DNA of 64,000 nucleotides from Bacillaceae bacterium OF18-1A (GTDB lineage: Bacteria; Bacillota; Bacilli; Bacillales; Bacillaceae_G). This document shows positions 47,012-56,886 of the stretch, piece after piece (the stretch's first letter is position 1; the number at the start of each line of letters is the position of its first letter). The position numbers and the translations under genes are program-made. The notes below the pieces were generated by a model. It was not told the DNA's origin, ran no database searches, and worked only from the letters and a program-made list of their open reading frames with translations. The stretch spans positions 992,001 through 1,056,000 of the forward strand of contig JAQEWB010000002.1 of assembly GCA_027694045.1 (NCBI GenBank), in the 5' to 3' direction.

Positions 47012-48187
47012 CTGATTACTAACAGTAGATATTCTCTCGAGCGCCTGCTCTAAATCGGAAATGATATCTTCCCACGATTCTAAACCGACAGATAAGCGTA
47101 TTAAATTATCAAAAATGCCCATTTCTTTTCTTAGTTCAGCTGGAATCGCAGCGTGCGTCATCGTTGCTGGATGCTGAATTAATGTTTCTGTATCTCCTAA
47201 ACTTACGGCGATCGTAATAAAATGAAGGTCATTAATAAACGCTTGTGTTTCCTCTTTTCCACCTTTTACTGAAAATGAAATAACACCGCCGCCTCTTTTC
47301 ATTTGGCGATCTGCTACATCCCCTTCTGGATACCAAACACCTTCCACCGCATCATGATTTTTTAGGAACGATACAATTTTCTCTGCATTATCACAATGGC
47401 GATCCATTCTTACCGCCAACGTCTTTAATCCGCGTAACAATAACCACGCATCAAACGGCGCCATAATACCACCGATATCTTTTCGCATCGGGCGAATTTT
47501 GTCAGCTAACGCTTTCGTTTTACAAATTGTTACACCCGCTACAACATCACCGTGTCCCCCAATATATTTTGTCGCACTATGCACAACAGCGTCACAGCCA
47601 AGTTCAAGCGGTCTTTGTAAGTAAGGTGAACAAAACGTATTATCAACAATAACAAGCAAATTACTTCGCTTTGCAACCCGAATAACTTGCTTTAAATCAA
47701 TTAATTTCATCGTTGGATTAATCGGCGTTTCAACGAAAATAAGCTTTGTATTTGGACGAATCTTGCTTCCAAGATCCTCTTCTGTCTCCATATCACAAAA
47801 CGAATGTGTAATCATAAACTTCTCTTCTAACACTTCTAAAAAACCGTAAGTACATCCGTATAATCCATTTGAACAAATAATATGATCTCCAGCCTTTAGA
47901 AAACCAATTAAAGTTGCTGAAATGGCCGCCATACCAGATCCGAAGGCAAGCGCTTCTTCTCCTCCTTCTAACACCGCCATACGCTCTTCAAATAAATTCA
48001 CAGTCGGATTGCCCAGTCTTGAGTAAATATAAGATGGATCCATTCCCGCAAAACTCGCCTCTCCTTGCTGCGCAGTCTCAAATGTAAATGTAGACGTTTG
48101 AAATAACGGTGGTGTTAAACTTCCTTTATGTTCCTCAGATGTATAACCGTGATGAATTAACGCTGTCTCTATATGCTTCTTTTTCAT
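47009..48187 (-). CDS. megL: Methionine gamma-lyase (PLP-dependent)
   Basis: The 392-aa enzyme is in the Cys/Met-metabolism PLP family: SATKYIGGHGDVVAG carries the PLP Lys, and YSRLGNPTVN is the tetramer motif. The Cys in NGLYGCTYGF corresponds to the catalytic Cys of true methionine gamma-lyases, separating it from cystathionine synthases. It breaks methionine into methanethiol, ammonia and 2-oxobutyrate. GGGGATG lies upstream of the ATG. Alternative: a cystathionine gamma-lyase. Confidence 0.85.
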   Translation of the reverse strand: MKKKHIETALIHHGYTSEEHKGSLTPPLFQTSTFTFETAQQGEASFAGMDPSYIYSRLGNPTVNLFEERMAVLEGGEEALAFGSGMAAISATLIGFLKAGDHIICSNGLYGCTYGFLEVLEEKFMITHSFCDMETEEDLGSKIRPNTKLIFVETPINPTMKLIDLKQVIRVAKRSNLLVIVDNTFCSPYLQRPLELGCDAVVHSATKYIGGHGDVVAGVTICKTKALADKIRPMRKDIGGIMAPFDAWLLLRGLKTLAVRMDRHCDNAEKIVSFLKNHDAVEGVWYPEGDVADRQMKRGGGVISFSVKGGKEETQAFINDLHFITIAVSLGDTETLIQHPATMTHAAIPAELRKEMGIFDNLIRLSVGLESWEDIISDLEQALERISTVSNQ

Positions 48188-48260
48188 AAAAACATCCCCT
48201 TTTATGTTTTTACTGCCGCATATTCATCAATAAAAATTTGATGAACGTTTACTTTATTTT

Positions 48261-48275
48261 ATGTAAGCGTTTTAC
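48261..48275 (-). promoter_or_regulatory. Weak cre-like site upstream of megL
   Basis: ATGTAAGCGTTTTAC fits the CcpA cre consensus except for one position. It lies 74 bp upstream of the megL start. A single-mismatch match of a degenerate motif in AT-rich DNA carries modest weight. Confidence 0.35.
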
Positions 48276-48364
48276 TTATGTTTCTACTCTCTTCTTTCAT
48301 GTCGTTTTAAATTCCTTCTTGCTAATTTCCAAAATTTATATGCATAAAACAAAAACGTACTCGC

Positions 48365-48393
48365 TTGACGAAAGTGTATGTAAAAGATATAAT
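48365..48393 (+). promoter_or_regulatory. rpsD promoter
   Basis: TTGACG (48365-48370), a 17-base spacer and a consensus TATAAT (48388-48393). Transcription should begin near 48400, about 185 nt before rpsD. Confidence 0.88.
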
Positions 48394-48399
48394 AGCGTT

Positions 48400-48570
48400 T
48401 GTGTAAAATAAAAAGGCAGCCTTGTAATGTGAGTTTATCGTTTGTATTTTGTTCCTCTACGGAGGTGTATCTCGTAACTCCCTGCTGCTGGAGCGAAGGT
48501 ACATGAAAACAAAATGCCCGTAAATATCGATTACGTCTGTTTTTATTTTACGTAAATAAAAACATTTTAA
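48400..48570 (+). promoter_or_regulatory. Ribosomal protein S4 leader upstream of rpsD
   Basis: The 185-nt untranslated region folds into nested helices, including TTTTGTT/AACAAAA (near 48457 and 48504-48516) enclosing ACGGAG/CTCC-type stems. Firmicute rpsD genes have such a leader, which binds S4 and represses translation (autoregulation). Assignment is by position and structure; the exact ends are approximate. Confidence 0.72.
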
Positions 48571-48584
48571 AGGAGGAGTCAACT

Positions 48585-49187
48585 ATGGCTCGTTATACAG
48601 GTCCAGCTTGGAAACTGTCTCGTCGTCTTGGAATCTCTCTAAGCGGCACAGGAAAAGAATTAGAAAAACGCCCTTACGCACCAGGTCCTCACGGTCCTAA
48701 CCAACGTAAGAAACTTTCAGAATACGGTTTACAATTACAAGAGAAACAAAAACTTCGTCACATGTACGGCATGACTGAGCGTCAATTCCGTCGCACATTT
48801 GACCAAGCAGGTAAAATGCCTGGTAAGCACGGCGAAAACTTCATGATCCTTCTTGAAGCTCGTCTTGACAACTTAGTTTACCGTATGGGTCTTGCTCGCA
48901 CTCGTCGTGCAGCTCGCCAATTAGTAAACCACGGTCACATCATGGTTGATGGCGCTCGCGTAGATATCCCATCTTACCGTGTAAAACCTGGTCAAACAAT
49001 CAGCGTTCGCGAAAAATCTAACAACCTTGTTGTTGTTAAAGAAGCGATCGAAGTTAACAACTTCGTACCAGAATACTTAACTTTCGATGCTGACAAATTA
49101 GAAGCTACTTACACTCGTCACGCTGAGCGTGCTGAGTTACCAGCTGAAATCAACGAAGCATTAATCGTAGAGTTCTACTCTCGTTAA
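48585..49187 (+). CDS. rpsD: 30S ribosomal protein S4
   Basis: The 200-aa protein starts [19 protein letters not shown], has the S4 RNA-binding domain ([32 protein letters not shown]) and the usual C-terminus. S4 nucleates assembly of the 30S body and controls its own synthesis in Bacillus. AAAGGAGGAG precedes the ATG. The zinc-binding cysteines found in some S4 proteins are absent. Confidence 0.99.
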
Positions 49188-49191
49188 TGAC

Positions 49192-49221
49192 AAAAAGCCA
49201 ATCCTGTGGATTGGCTTTTTT
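49192..49221. terminator. Terminator of rpsD
   Basis: AAAAAGCCAATCC and GGATTGGCTTTTTT pair with a four-base loop. Confidence 0.94.
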
Positions 49222-49241
49222 CGTTTATATATAAAATAAAG

Positions 49242-49370
49242 TTATTTATTTTCCTCTTTCTGAACATATACATAAGCATCTTTCTGCTCTTTATGTACAT
49301 CCACCTTCGTGTTCTCTGCAAGCTGACCCGCATTTAGCAAAGAAAAAATAATGAGCGCTTCTAGTGACAT
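49242..49370 (-). CDS. Small hypothetical protein (42 aa)
   Basis: A minus-strand ORF encodes MSLEALIIFSLLNAG at the start and a charged tail ending QKEENK. An upstream in-frame stop right before the ATG (TAA AAC GAA ATG) makes this the only possible start. AAAGGAG lies 12 bases before it, a little far. It overlaps no neighbour. Probably a small membrane-associated peptide; unsure. Confidence 0.5.
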   Translation of the reverse strand: MSLEALIIFSLLNAGQLAENTKVDVHKEQKDAYVYVQKEENK

Positions 49371-49557
49371 TTCGTTTTACCACTCCTTTCTATTTGTTAT
49401 ACGTTTATCATACCGCTTACATGTGATTTCCGTATGAACTCGAAAAGGAGATTACAACAAAAAGTTACAGATCTATTAACTGTATTTTATCCCCAAAATA
49501 GTTTATTAAAGTACATTCTTACGATATAATAACCAGAAAATGGGGGTGTAATTCATT

Positions 49558-49860
49558 TTGACAATAAACCAAATGGTTCAATTCGGTAGTGCGTTTATGC
49601 TGTTTATCACTTCAGCTTTCATTAGTTGGTATCAAGGAAGTAACCTAATAGACTCTCCTGATGAATGGAAATATAGCGCGAAGTTTACGAATTATTTTAA
49701 GGGATATGTTTCACATTATGACGATATTTATCAAATTGATTTCTTTATATATGCGGCAAAGTTTTATCCAACAGCATTTGTCATTATGCTAGTTAGTTTA
49801 CTTTATATGCTCGTATTGACTCTCCATATCTTATTTAAAAGAAATCGTGAGACAGTTTAA
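49558..49860 (+). CDS. DUF4306-like membrane protein
   Basis: The 100-aa protein has two membrane segments (about 8-24 and 68-92) and a soluble middle rich in Tyr and Asp. The ITSAFISWYQGSNLI piece near the N-terminus resembles the YjdJ/DUF4306 family. Function unknown. The likely start is TTG 49558, with GGGGGTG about nine bases upstream. Confidence 0.65.
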   Translation: MTINQMVQFGSAFMLFITSAFISWYQGSNLIDSPDEWKYSAKFTNYFKGYVSHYDDIYQIDFFIYAAKFYPTAFVIMLVSLLYMLVLTLHILFKRNRETV

Positions 49861-49869
49861 ATGCATACA

Positions 49870-49914
49870 TAAAAAAACCCGAATCATTGACTTTTCAGCC
49901 GATAATTCGGGGTA
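49870..49914 (-). terminator. Terminator between the DUF4306-like gene and tyrS
   Basis: CCCGAAT and ATTCGGG arms enclose a long loop; a TTTTTTT run follows on the minus strand, ending tyrS. Confidence 0.78.
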
Positions 49915-49928
49915 CGATTCGTTTCTTA

Positions 49929-51188
<1,260 letters not shown>

Positions 51189-51236
51189 CTACATACTCTC
51201 CTTTAAGTTCATTACTGGCGTGAAGGTTGAAAACAT

Positions 51237-51493
51237 AAAAAAATCGCCCCTTCAAATAAGGGACGATTTTGATTATCGCGTTACCACCCTAGTTGCAGAC
51301 AAAAAAAGTCTACCACCTTATTTACATAACGGCTTAACACCGTCTTTTCCCTTTTGAATACAATTCAATCGAAAAAAGATGCTCTAGGGGTGTAATTCAC
51401 GATCATCTATGTGCTGATTTTCACCGACCATCAGCTCTCTAAAACAGGGAAATGATCACTACTTCTCCCTTTCCACGCTCAATTATTCATATA
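51237..51493 (-). promoter_or_regulatory. Tyrosine T-box riboswitch of tyrS
   Basis: The leader contains the T-box sequence AGGGTGGTAACGCG (51290-51277) followed by the terminator stem ATCGTCCCTT/AAGGGGCGAT and a T run (51270-51237). The specifier in stem I is TAC (51394-51392), a tyrosine codon, and an AGTA-box-like AGAAGTAGTG lies near the 5' end. Uncharged tRNA-Tyr pairs with the leader to prevent termination. A promoter (TTGACA 51529-51524, TATAAA 51505-51500, 18-bp spacer) lies just upstream. Confidence 0.95.
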
Positions 51494-51548
51494 CTTTTCT
51501 TTATATCATTATTTACTAGTATGTGTCAAATTGAAGAAAATAGGAGAA

Positions 51549-52127
51549 TTAATTCGAATTATAAAAGTCTTTTACGTTATAAAAATTATTGAATTCTTCT
51601 TTCGTTCCTTTTGTAAATTCCATTCTTCCTGAAGCTGTATCTTCTGGACTAAAATAATACAGCGTTCCACCTTTTAATTCTAATGTTACCATTACATTCT
51701 TCCCGCGATCAGTCACATAGAAATTGACAGTATTTCGTTTCTGGTTGACTACATTTCCTTGAATAACTTTTTCTTTTCTCCCTTTGTCGTAGAAGACCAT
51801 TTCAATATACTCATCGTTCATTTCTCGAATTTGAATATAGTTATGGTACTTTTCCGTATACCAATAACCTTTCATTTTATTAAACGGTGATGAATTCATG
51901 TAAATAAGAACGATACTACTAATAATCATTAAGAGAGCAAGTAAACCTTTTTTCAATGATTTCTTCTCCCATAGCATAGCTAATTTGCTCTTTACAGGTA
52001 CTGCTTCCTTGCTATCTACTTCAGCCACGAAATCATCTTTTCTTACTTTTTCTACATTATGACCACACCCATTACAGTAATTATCATAATCTCGAATTTT
52101 CCTTCCACAATTAGAACAATGTCTCAC
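51549..52127 (-). CDS. Zinc-ribbon membrane protein of unknown function
   Basis: The 192-aa protein starts with a zinc ribbon (HCSNCGRKIRDYDNYCNGCGHN), then a basic linker, one membrane segment (about 60-78) and an outer domain of about 110 residues rich in beta strands. This resembles the zinc-ribbon/lipocalin-like membrane proteins of Bacillus, whose function is not known. The start is GTG 52127, with GAGG eight bases upstream; longer readings do not have a site of their own. Confidence 0.7.
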   Translation of the reverse strand: MRHCSNCGRKIRDYDNYCNGCGHNVEKVRKDDFVAEVDSKEAVPVKSKLAMLWEKKSLKKGLLALLMIISSIVLIYMNSSPFNKMKGYWYTEKYHNYIQIREMNDEYIEMVFYDKGRKEKVIQGNVVNQKRNTVNFYVTDRGKNVMVTLELKGGTLYYFSPEDTASGRMEFTKGTKEEFNNFYNVKDFYNSN

Positions 52128-52221
52128 TTCGCCTACCTCTATTCCGTACATTATTTTCCAACAAACATTAATATATTATCATAAAAGAACGTAAAAAATA
52201 GAGTAATATTTTCCAAAACAA

Positions 52222-52254
52222 AAACATACCGTTTTCGAATTCGGTATGTTTTTC
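52222..52254. terminator. Hairpin downstream of the zinc-ribbon gene region
   Basis: AAACATACCG and CGGTATGTTT pair with a ten-base loop and a T run on the plus side. It is placed between acsA and the zinc-ribbon gene. Confidence 0.8.
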
Positions 52255-52268
52255 ACTTAAACGAATAA

Positions 52269-52300
52269 AAAAGGCCTGAACGTTTTTCGTTCAGACCTTT
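52269..52300 (-). terminator. Terminator of acsA
   Basis: AAAGGTCTGAACG and CGTTCAGGCCTTT arms pair on the minus strand, followed by a T run. Confidence 0.92.
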
Positions 52301-52305
52301 CTCAC

Positions 52306-54024
52306 TTAATCTTCCATCGTCGATAAGTCACCTGTCGGTAAGTTCAGCTCCCACGCTTTTAATACACGGCGCATAATTTTACCACTTCTCGTTTTCGGTA
52401 ATTTATCTTTAAATTCAATTTGTCTTGGCGCTGCATGAGCGGCTAAGCCTTTCTTTACAAATTGACGAATTTCTTCTTTTAATTCTTCAGATGGTTCGTA
52501 TCCCGCACGAAGCGCGATAAATGCTTTAATGATTTCCCCGCGAACTGGATCAGGAATACCAATTACACCAGCTTCTGCAACAGCAGCGTGCTCGATTAGT
52601 TTACTTTCTACTTCAAACGGACCAACGCGCTCACCTGATGTCATAATTACATCATCAATACGTCCTTGGAACCAGAAGTATCCATCTTCATCCATATACG
52701 CTGAGTCACCCGATACGTACCAATCTCCTGGCATAAAGTAAGACTCGTACTTTTGCTTGTTATTCCAGATTCCACGCATCATAGCTGGCCAACCTTTACC
52801 AATCGCTAAATTCCCCATTGTATATGGAGGTACTTCATTTCCTTCATTATCAACAATCGCAGCTTTCACACCTGGAATTGGTTTACCCATTGAACCTGGA
52901 CGAATTTCCATACAAGGGTAGTTACAAATAACTTGTCCACCTGTTTCTGTCATCCACCACGTATCATGAATACGAAGTCCAAATGCGTTCATACCCCAGC
53001 GAATTACTTCTGGATTTAACGGTTCACCAACGCTTAACACGTGACGAACTTGTGATAAATCATATTTTTTAATCGCATCTTGTCCAGCACCCATTAACAT
53101 ACGGAACGCTGTTGGCGCGCTATACCAAACTGTTACACCGTAATCTTGCAGTGCTTCATACCACGCTTCTGGACTAAATCGTCCACCTAAAATAACATTT
53201 GACGCTCCGACTAACCACGGTGCAAAAATACCGTAAGCCGTTCCTGTTACCCAGCCTGGATCAGCTGTGCACCAATATACGTCATCTTCTTTTAAGTCTA
53301 GCACCCATTTTGCAGTTTGATAGTGCTGCACCATTGCATTTTGCGCATGTAGAACGCCTTTTGGTTTACCAGTAGAACCAGAAGTGTAATGTAGAATTAA
53401 ACCATCTTCACGGCCTAACCATTCGATATGTAATTCTTTTGAAGCTTGTTCAAATAAAGGATTGAACGCTACCGTTTTACCGCCTTCTTCTACGTTATCT
53501 CCTACAAGGAAGATTGTTTTTAAAGCAGGTAAATCATTTAATGGTACACGCTCTAACAATTCAGGCGTTGTAATTAACACCTTCGCTTCGCTATCTTCTA
53601 ATCGATCGCGAACGGCACCTTCCATAAACGCTTCAAATAGTGGTCCAACAATCGCACCTAATTTTACTGCACCTAAAAGCGCGAAATATAATTCTGGAGA
53701 ACGCGGCATAAAAATAAAAACGCGATCGCCTTTTTCAACATCGCCATAATTTTTCAGGACATTTCCTGCTTTATTAGAAAAATCCTTCATTTCCTTAAAT
53801 GTATATTTCTCTTTTCGCGATCCATCTTGATAATAAAGAGCTACTTTATTTTTACGATCGGATTTCGCATGCTTATCAATTGCTTCATACGCCATATTTA
53901 CTCGGCCTGTTTCATTCCAAGTAAAATTCTTATTAACCTCTTCCCAGTTAAAATTCGCGTATGCTTCTTCATAATTCGGCAAATTATTTTTTCCTTTAAT
54001 GACAGGAAGCGTTTCTACTTTCAT
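52306..54024 (-). CDS. acsA: Acetyl-CoA synthetase
   Basis: The 572-aa ligase has the P-loop LHYTSGSTGKPKGVLH, the WWMTETGGQ A5 motif, the GDWYVSGDSAYMDEDGYFWFQGRIDDVI loop and a C-terminal KTRSGKIMRR with the catalytic Lys that is acetylated by AcuA in B. subtilis. It makes acetyl-CoA from acetate and ATP. It is divergent from acuABC, the system that controls its activity, as in B. subtilis. AGGAGGGGGATG lies before the ATG. Confidence 0.97.
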   Translation of the reverse strand: MKVETLPVIKGKNNLPNYEEAYANFNWEEVNKNFTWNETGRVNMAYEAIDKHAKSDRKNKVALYYQDGSRKEKYTFKEMKDFSNKAGNVLKNYGDVEKGDRVFIFMPRSPELYFALLGAVKLGAIVGPLFEAFMEGAVRDRLEDSEAKVLITTPELLERVPLNDLPALKTIFLVGDNVEEGGKTVAFNPLFEQASKELHIEWLGREDGLILHYTSGSTGKPKGVLHAQNAMVQHYQTAKWVLDLKEDDVYWCTADPGWVTGTAYGIFAPWLVGASNVILGGRFSPEAWYEALQDYGVTVWYSAPTAFRMLMGAGQDAIKKYDLSQVRHVLSVGEPLNPEVIRWGMNAFGLRIHDTWWMTETGGQVICNYPCMEIRPGSMGKPIPGVKAAIVDNEGNEVPPYTMGNLAIGKGWPAMMRGIWNNKQKYESYFMPGDWYVSGDSAYMDEDGYFWFQGRIDDVIMTSGERVGPFEVESKLIEHAAVAEAGVIGIPDPVRGEIIKAFIALRAGYEPSEELKEEIRQFVKKGLAAHAAPRQIEFKDKLPKTRSGKIMRRVLKAWELNLPTGDLSTMED

Positions 54025-54058
54025 ACTTTACATCCCCCTCCTATGTATTCTATTATCT

Positions 54059-54087
54059 ATTATAATAACATTATTTAAAATTTTCAG
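54059..54087 (-). promoter_or_regulatory. acsA promoter
   Basis: On the minus strand CTGAAA (54087-54082) and a consensus TATAAT (54064-54059) are separated by 17 bases. I did not see a good cre site in the acsA-acuA gap. Confidence 0.72.
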
Positions 54088-54200
54088 TATATTTGTTGAT
54101 TTTTAGACAAATTTTTAATGACAAAATTCGATTCACATCGCATATATTATAAAGTACGATATGAATAGATTCACAAACCCTCAAGGTGGTGAGCAATACA

Positions 54201-54833
54201 TTGATTCATAAAAAAATATATAATGCTAGAAACTTAAAAACAGCGAAAGGCACTTTAATTATTGAAGGTCCTGTCTCTACACATAACTTAGAAATGTATG
54301 AATTTCATCCAGATTTAGTTGCGTTTCGTCCTGCTGAACAGCAATATAAAGCAATTGTCGAAATTTCTAAATTACCAGAAGCTCGTCTCATTATTGCTAG
54401 GCATGACCAAACGATCGTTGGATATGTTACATACTTATATCCTGATCCGCTCGAGCGATGGTCAGAAGGAAAAATGGAAGACTTAATTGAGCTCGGGGCA
54501 ATTGAAGTCGTCCCAGCCTTCCGCGGATGCGCTGTCGGAAAAAACTTATTGGAAGTTTCCATGATGGACGATCATATGGAAGATTACATTATATTGACGA
54601 CTGAATATTATTGGCACTGGGATTTAAAACAAACAGGCCTAAATGTTTGGGAATACCGAAAAGTAATGGAAAAGATGATGAATGCTGGTGGTTTACAGTG
54701 GATGGCGACAGATGATCCTGAAATTTGTTCCCATCCTGCCAACTGTTTAATGGTCCGCATCGGTAAACGTGTTGATACAGATTCTATTCAGGCGTTCGAC
54801 CGTCTACGTTTTCACAATCGTTTTATGTATTAA
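54201..54833 (+). CDS. acuA: Acetoin-utilisation protein AcuA (protein acetyltransferase)
   Basis: The 210-aa protein is the GNAT-type AcuA; it acetylates and inactivates AcsA. Matching pieces with B. subtilis include KTAKGTLIIEGPVS, LYPDPLERWSEGKMEDLIELGAIEV and the acetyl-CoA loop FRGCAVGKNLLEVSMMDD. The start is TTG 54201 (MIHKKIYN), 11 bases after AAGGTGG; longer GTG readings do not fit the family. First gene of acuABC. Confidence 0.94.
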   Translation: MIHKKIYNARNLKTAKGTLIIEGPVSTHNLEMYEFHPDLVAFRPAEQQYKAIVEISKLPEARLIIARHDQTIVGYVTYLYPDPLERWSEGKMEDLIELGAIEVVPAFRGCAVGKNLLEVSMMDDHMEDYIILTTEYYWHWDLKQTGLNVWEYRKVMEKMMNAGGLQWMATDDPEICSHPANCLMVRIGKRVDTDSIQAFDRLRFHNRFMY

Positions 54834-54850
54834 TAAAGGGGGCAACTGGA

Positions 54851-55495
54851 ATGATTGTAGAAGAAATTATGAATCAAAATGTAGTTACACTACATCCAAA
54901 CGATACAATCGAAACAGCAATCCGAACGATACGTACGAAAGGCATTCGGCACATTCCAATTGTCGATCAAAATAATTATGTCGTAGGCATTATTTCTGAT
55001 CGGGATGTAAGAGATGCAAGTCCGTCTATTTTAGATGAACAAGTTTCACTCGATATGCTGAAGCAACCGCTCGAACTTATTATGAAACATCCTGTTATGA
55101 CTTGTCATCCTCTCGATTTCGTTGAGGAAATTGCGACTTTATTTTTCGAAAATAAAATTGGCTGTCTTCCTGTTACAAAGGCTGGGAAGTTAGTTGGAAT
55201 CATTTCTGAATCTACTGTACTACACACGTTAGTGAAATTAACAGGAGCACATCAACCTAGTTCACAAATTGAAATTCAAGTAAAAAATGAACTTGGTATT
55301 CTCGGAAAAGTAGTTGCTATTTTTAGCGATTTACAAATAAATATCGTAAGCGTTCTCGTCTATCCAGCAAAAGACGAAAATGATAAAGTACTCGTTTTCC
55401 GCATTCAAACGATGAATCCTCTAAAAGTGATTGACGCTCTTGAAGCAGAGGGCTACCGCGTTTTATGGCCAAATATCATGGGGATGCAAGCATGA
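54851..55495 (+). CDS. acuB: Acetoin-utilisation protein AcuB (CBS and ACT domains)
   Basis: The 214-aa protein has two CBS repeats (about 1-130: MIVEEIMNQNVVTLHP..., IMKHPVMTCHPLDF) and a C-terminal ACT-like domain (about 140-210). The role in acetate control is unknown; binding of adenine nucleotides is likely. Its TGA overlaps the ATG of acuC, giving coupled translation. AAAGGGGG lies before the ATG. Confidence 0.94.
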   Translation: MIVEEIMNQNVVTLHPNDTIETAIRTIRTKGIRHIPIVDQNNYVVGIISDRDVRDASPSILDEQVSLDMLKQPLELIMKHPVMTCHPLDFVEEIATLFFENKIGCLPVTKAGKLVGIISESTVLHTLVKLTGAHQPSSQIEIQVKNELGILGKVVAIFSDLQINIVSVLVYPAKDENDKVLVFRIQTMNPLKVIDALEAEGYRVLWPNIMGMQA

Positions 55496-56658
55496 GTAGC
55501 GCGTTTATTTATTCGGATGATTTTCGGGGCTATTCGTTTAGCCCTGATCATCCTTTTAACCAACTGCGCGTCACACTTACGTATGACTTATTACAAAAGG
55601 GTGGTTTCATCTCTCCTTCCCAAATCATCTCACCAAGGATGGCGACAGATGAAGAGATTGCCTACGTTCATACAGAGGAGTACATAAATGCGGTAAAACG
55701 TGCTGGAGAAGGTAAGTTAGAAAAATCAATTGCGATGACATACGGACTCGGAACAGAAGATACACCGATGTTTCCAAATATGCACGAAGCAAGTGCATTG
55801 CTCGTTGGCGGTACGTTAACAGCTGTCGATGCTGTTCTTTCCGGGAAAGTAAAGCATGCCCTCAATTTAGGCGGCGGCTTACATCACGGCTTCCGTGGCA
55901 AAGCATCTGGATTTTGTATTTATAACGATAGTTCTATCGCAATGAAATATATTCAAAAGAAGTACGGTTTACGAGTTTTATATATTGATACCGATGCTCA
56001 TCACGGTGACGGTGTACAATGGTCATTTTATGATGATCCTAACATATGCACCATTTCGTTACATGAAACTGGACGTTATTTATTCCCTGGAACTGGCGCT
56101 GTAAATGAACGTGGACAAGGAAATGGATATAGTTATTCTTTTAACGTTCCACTCGATGCTTTTACAGAAGATGAATCTTTCCTAGAATCATATCGAACAG
56201 TTGTAAAAGAAGTTGCGGCATACTTTAAACCGGATGTTATTTTAACGCAAAACGGAGCCGATGCTCATTATTATGATCCACTTACACACCTTTGCTCAAC
56301 GATAAATATTTACCGTGAAATACCGAAGCTTGCCCGCGAAATCGCTAATGAATATTGCGAAGGTCGCTGGATTGCTGTCGGCGGTGGTGGCTACGACTTA
56401 TGGCGCGTCGTACCAAGAGCTTGGGCACTTATTTGGCTCGAAATGAACAACCTCCAAAACATCTCAGGTTATCTCCCTCCAGAATGGATTGAAGCTTGGA
56501 AAGGACAAGCAGAAACAGACCTTCCTCTCACATGGGAAGATCCAGACAACATGTATAAACCTATCCCAAGGAAACCAGAAATTGAAGAAAAGAACGCATT
56601 AACTGTGGCGAAGTCTCTCGAAATTATTCGGAATAATATGACAAAATCTTTGTATTAA
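55492..56658 (+). CDS. acuC: Acetoin-utilisation protein AcuC (histone-deacetylase-like)
   Basis: The 388-aa protein belongs to the class I histone-deacetylase family: Zn ligands are in DTDAHHGDGVQWSF and QNGADAHYYDPL, with HHG and GGGGYDLWRVVPRAW. It removes acetyl groups from AcsA, opposing AcuA, so this gene, acuA and acsA form a control loop. ATG 55492 overlaps the acuB stop. A terminator follows. Confidence 0.96.
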   Translation: MSSAFIYSDDFRGYSFSPDHPFNQLRVTLTYDLLQKGGFISPSQIISPRMATDEEIAYVHTEEYINAVKRAGEGKLEKSIAMTYGLGTEDTPMFPNMHEASALLVGGTLTAVDAVLSGKVKHALNLGGGLHHGFRGKASGFCIYNDSSIAMKYIQKKYGLRVLYIDTDAHHGDGVQWSFYDDPNICTISLHETGRYLFPGTGAVNERGQGNGYSYSFNVPLDAFTEDESFLESYRTVVKEVAAYFKPDVILTQNGADAHYYDPLTHLCSTINIYREIPKLAREIANEYCEGRWIAVGGGGYDLWRVVPRAWALIWLEMNNLQNISGYLPPEWIEAWKGQAETDLPLTWEDPDNMYKPIPRKPEIEEKNALTVAKSLEIIRNNMTKSLY

Positions 56659-56660
56659 AC

Positions 56661-56699
56661 AGAAAGGAGGCTCATTTTTGCGAATGGCCTCCTTTTATT
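56661..56699 (+). terminator. Terminator of acuABC
   Basis: AAAGGAGGC and GCCTCCTTT arms enclose a loop, followed by TATTTTA. Confidence 0.9.
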
Positions 56700-56719
56700 T
56701 TACTGTCGTCTTTTGTCGG

Positions 56720-56840
56720 TAAATCGATATCCGATGTCGAATCGCTGATATATTTCAAGTTACGGTCGATATAATCGAAAAATCGCTGATATATTTTGAG
56801 TTGCGCCGATATATTTCGAAAATCGCTCATATATTTTTAT
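56720..56840. repeat. Tandem 41-bp repeat element, locus B (three units)
   Basis: Units with (T)CGATATA(T/A)T, CGCT(G/C)ATATATTT and AAGTTACGG or GAGTTGCGC pieces follow each other; the CGCT marks lie at 56743, 56784 and 56824 (spacing 41 and 40). It is the same element as at 34953-35034. It fills the gap between the acuABC terminator and the hydrolase gene; no other gene is seen there. Confidence 0.78.
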
Positions 56841-56886
56841 GTACTAACGGACCTGCCCAACTCTTATTAGAAACGGTCGTGATATT

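Noticed and set aside
47009..48187. SAM (S-box) riboswitch upstream of megL
   Set aside because: The 5' region before megL on the minus strand shows no S-box core, and the divergent side holds the rpsD leader.
54025..54200. cre site between acsA and acuA, as reported for B. subtilis
   Set aside because: I looked for WTGNAANCGNWNNCW-like sequence on both strands and saw none that is convincing.
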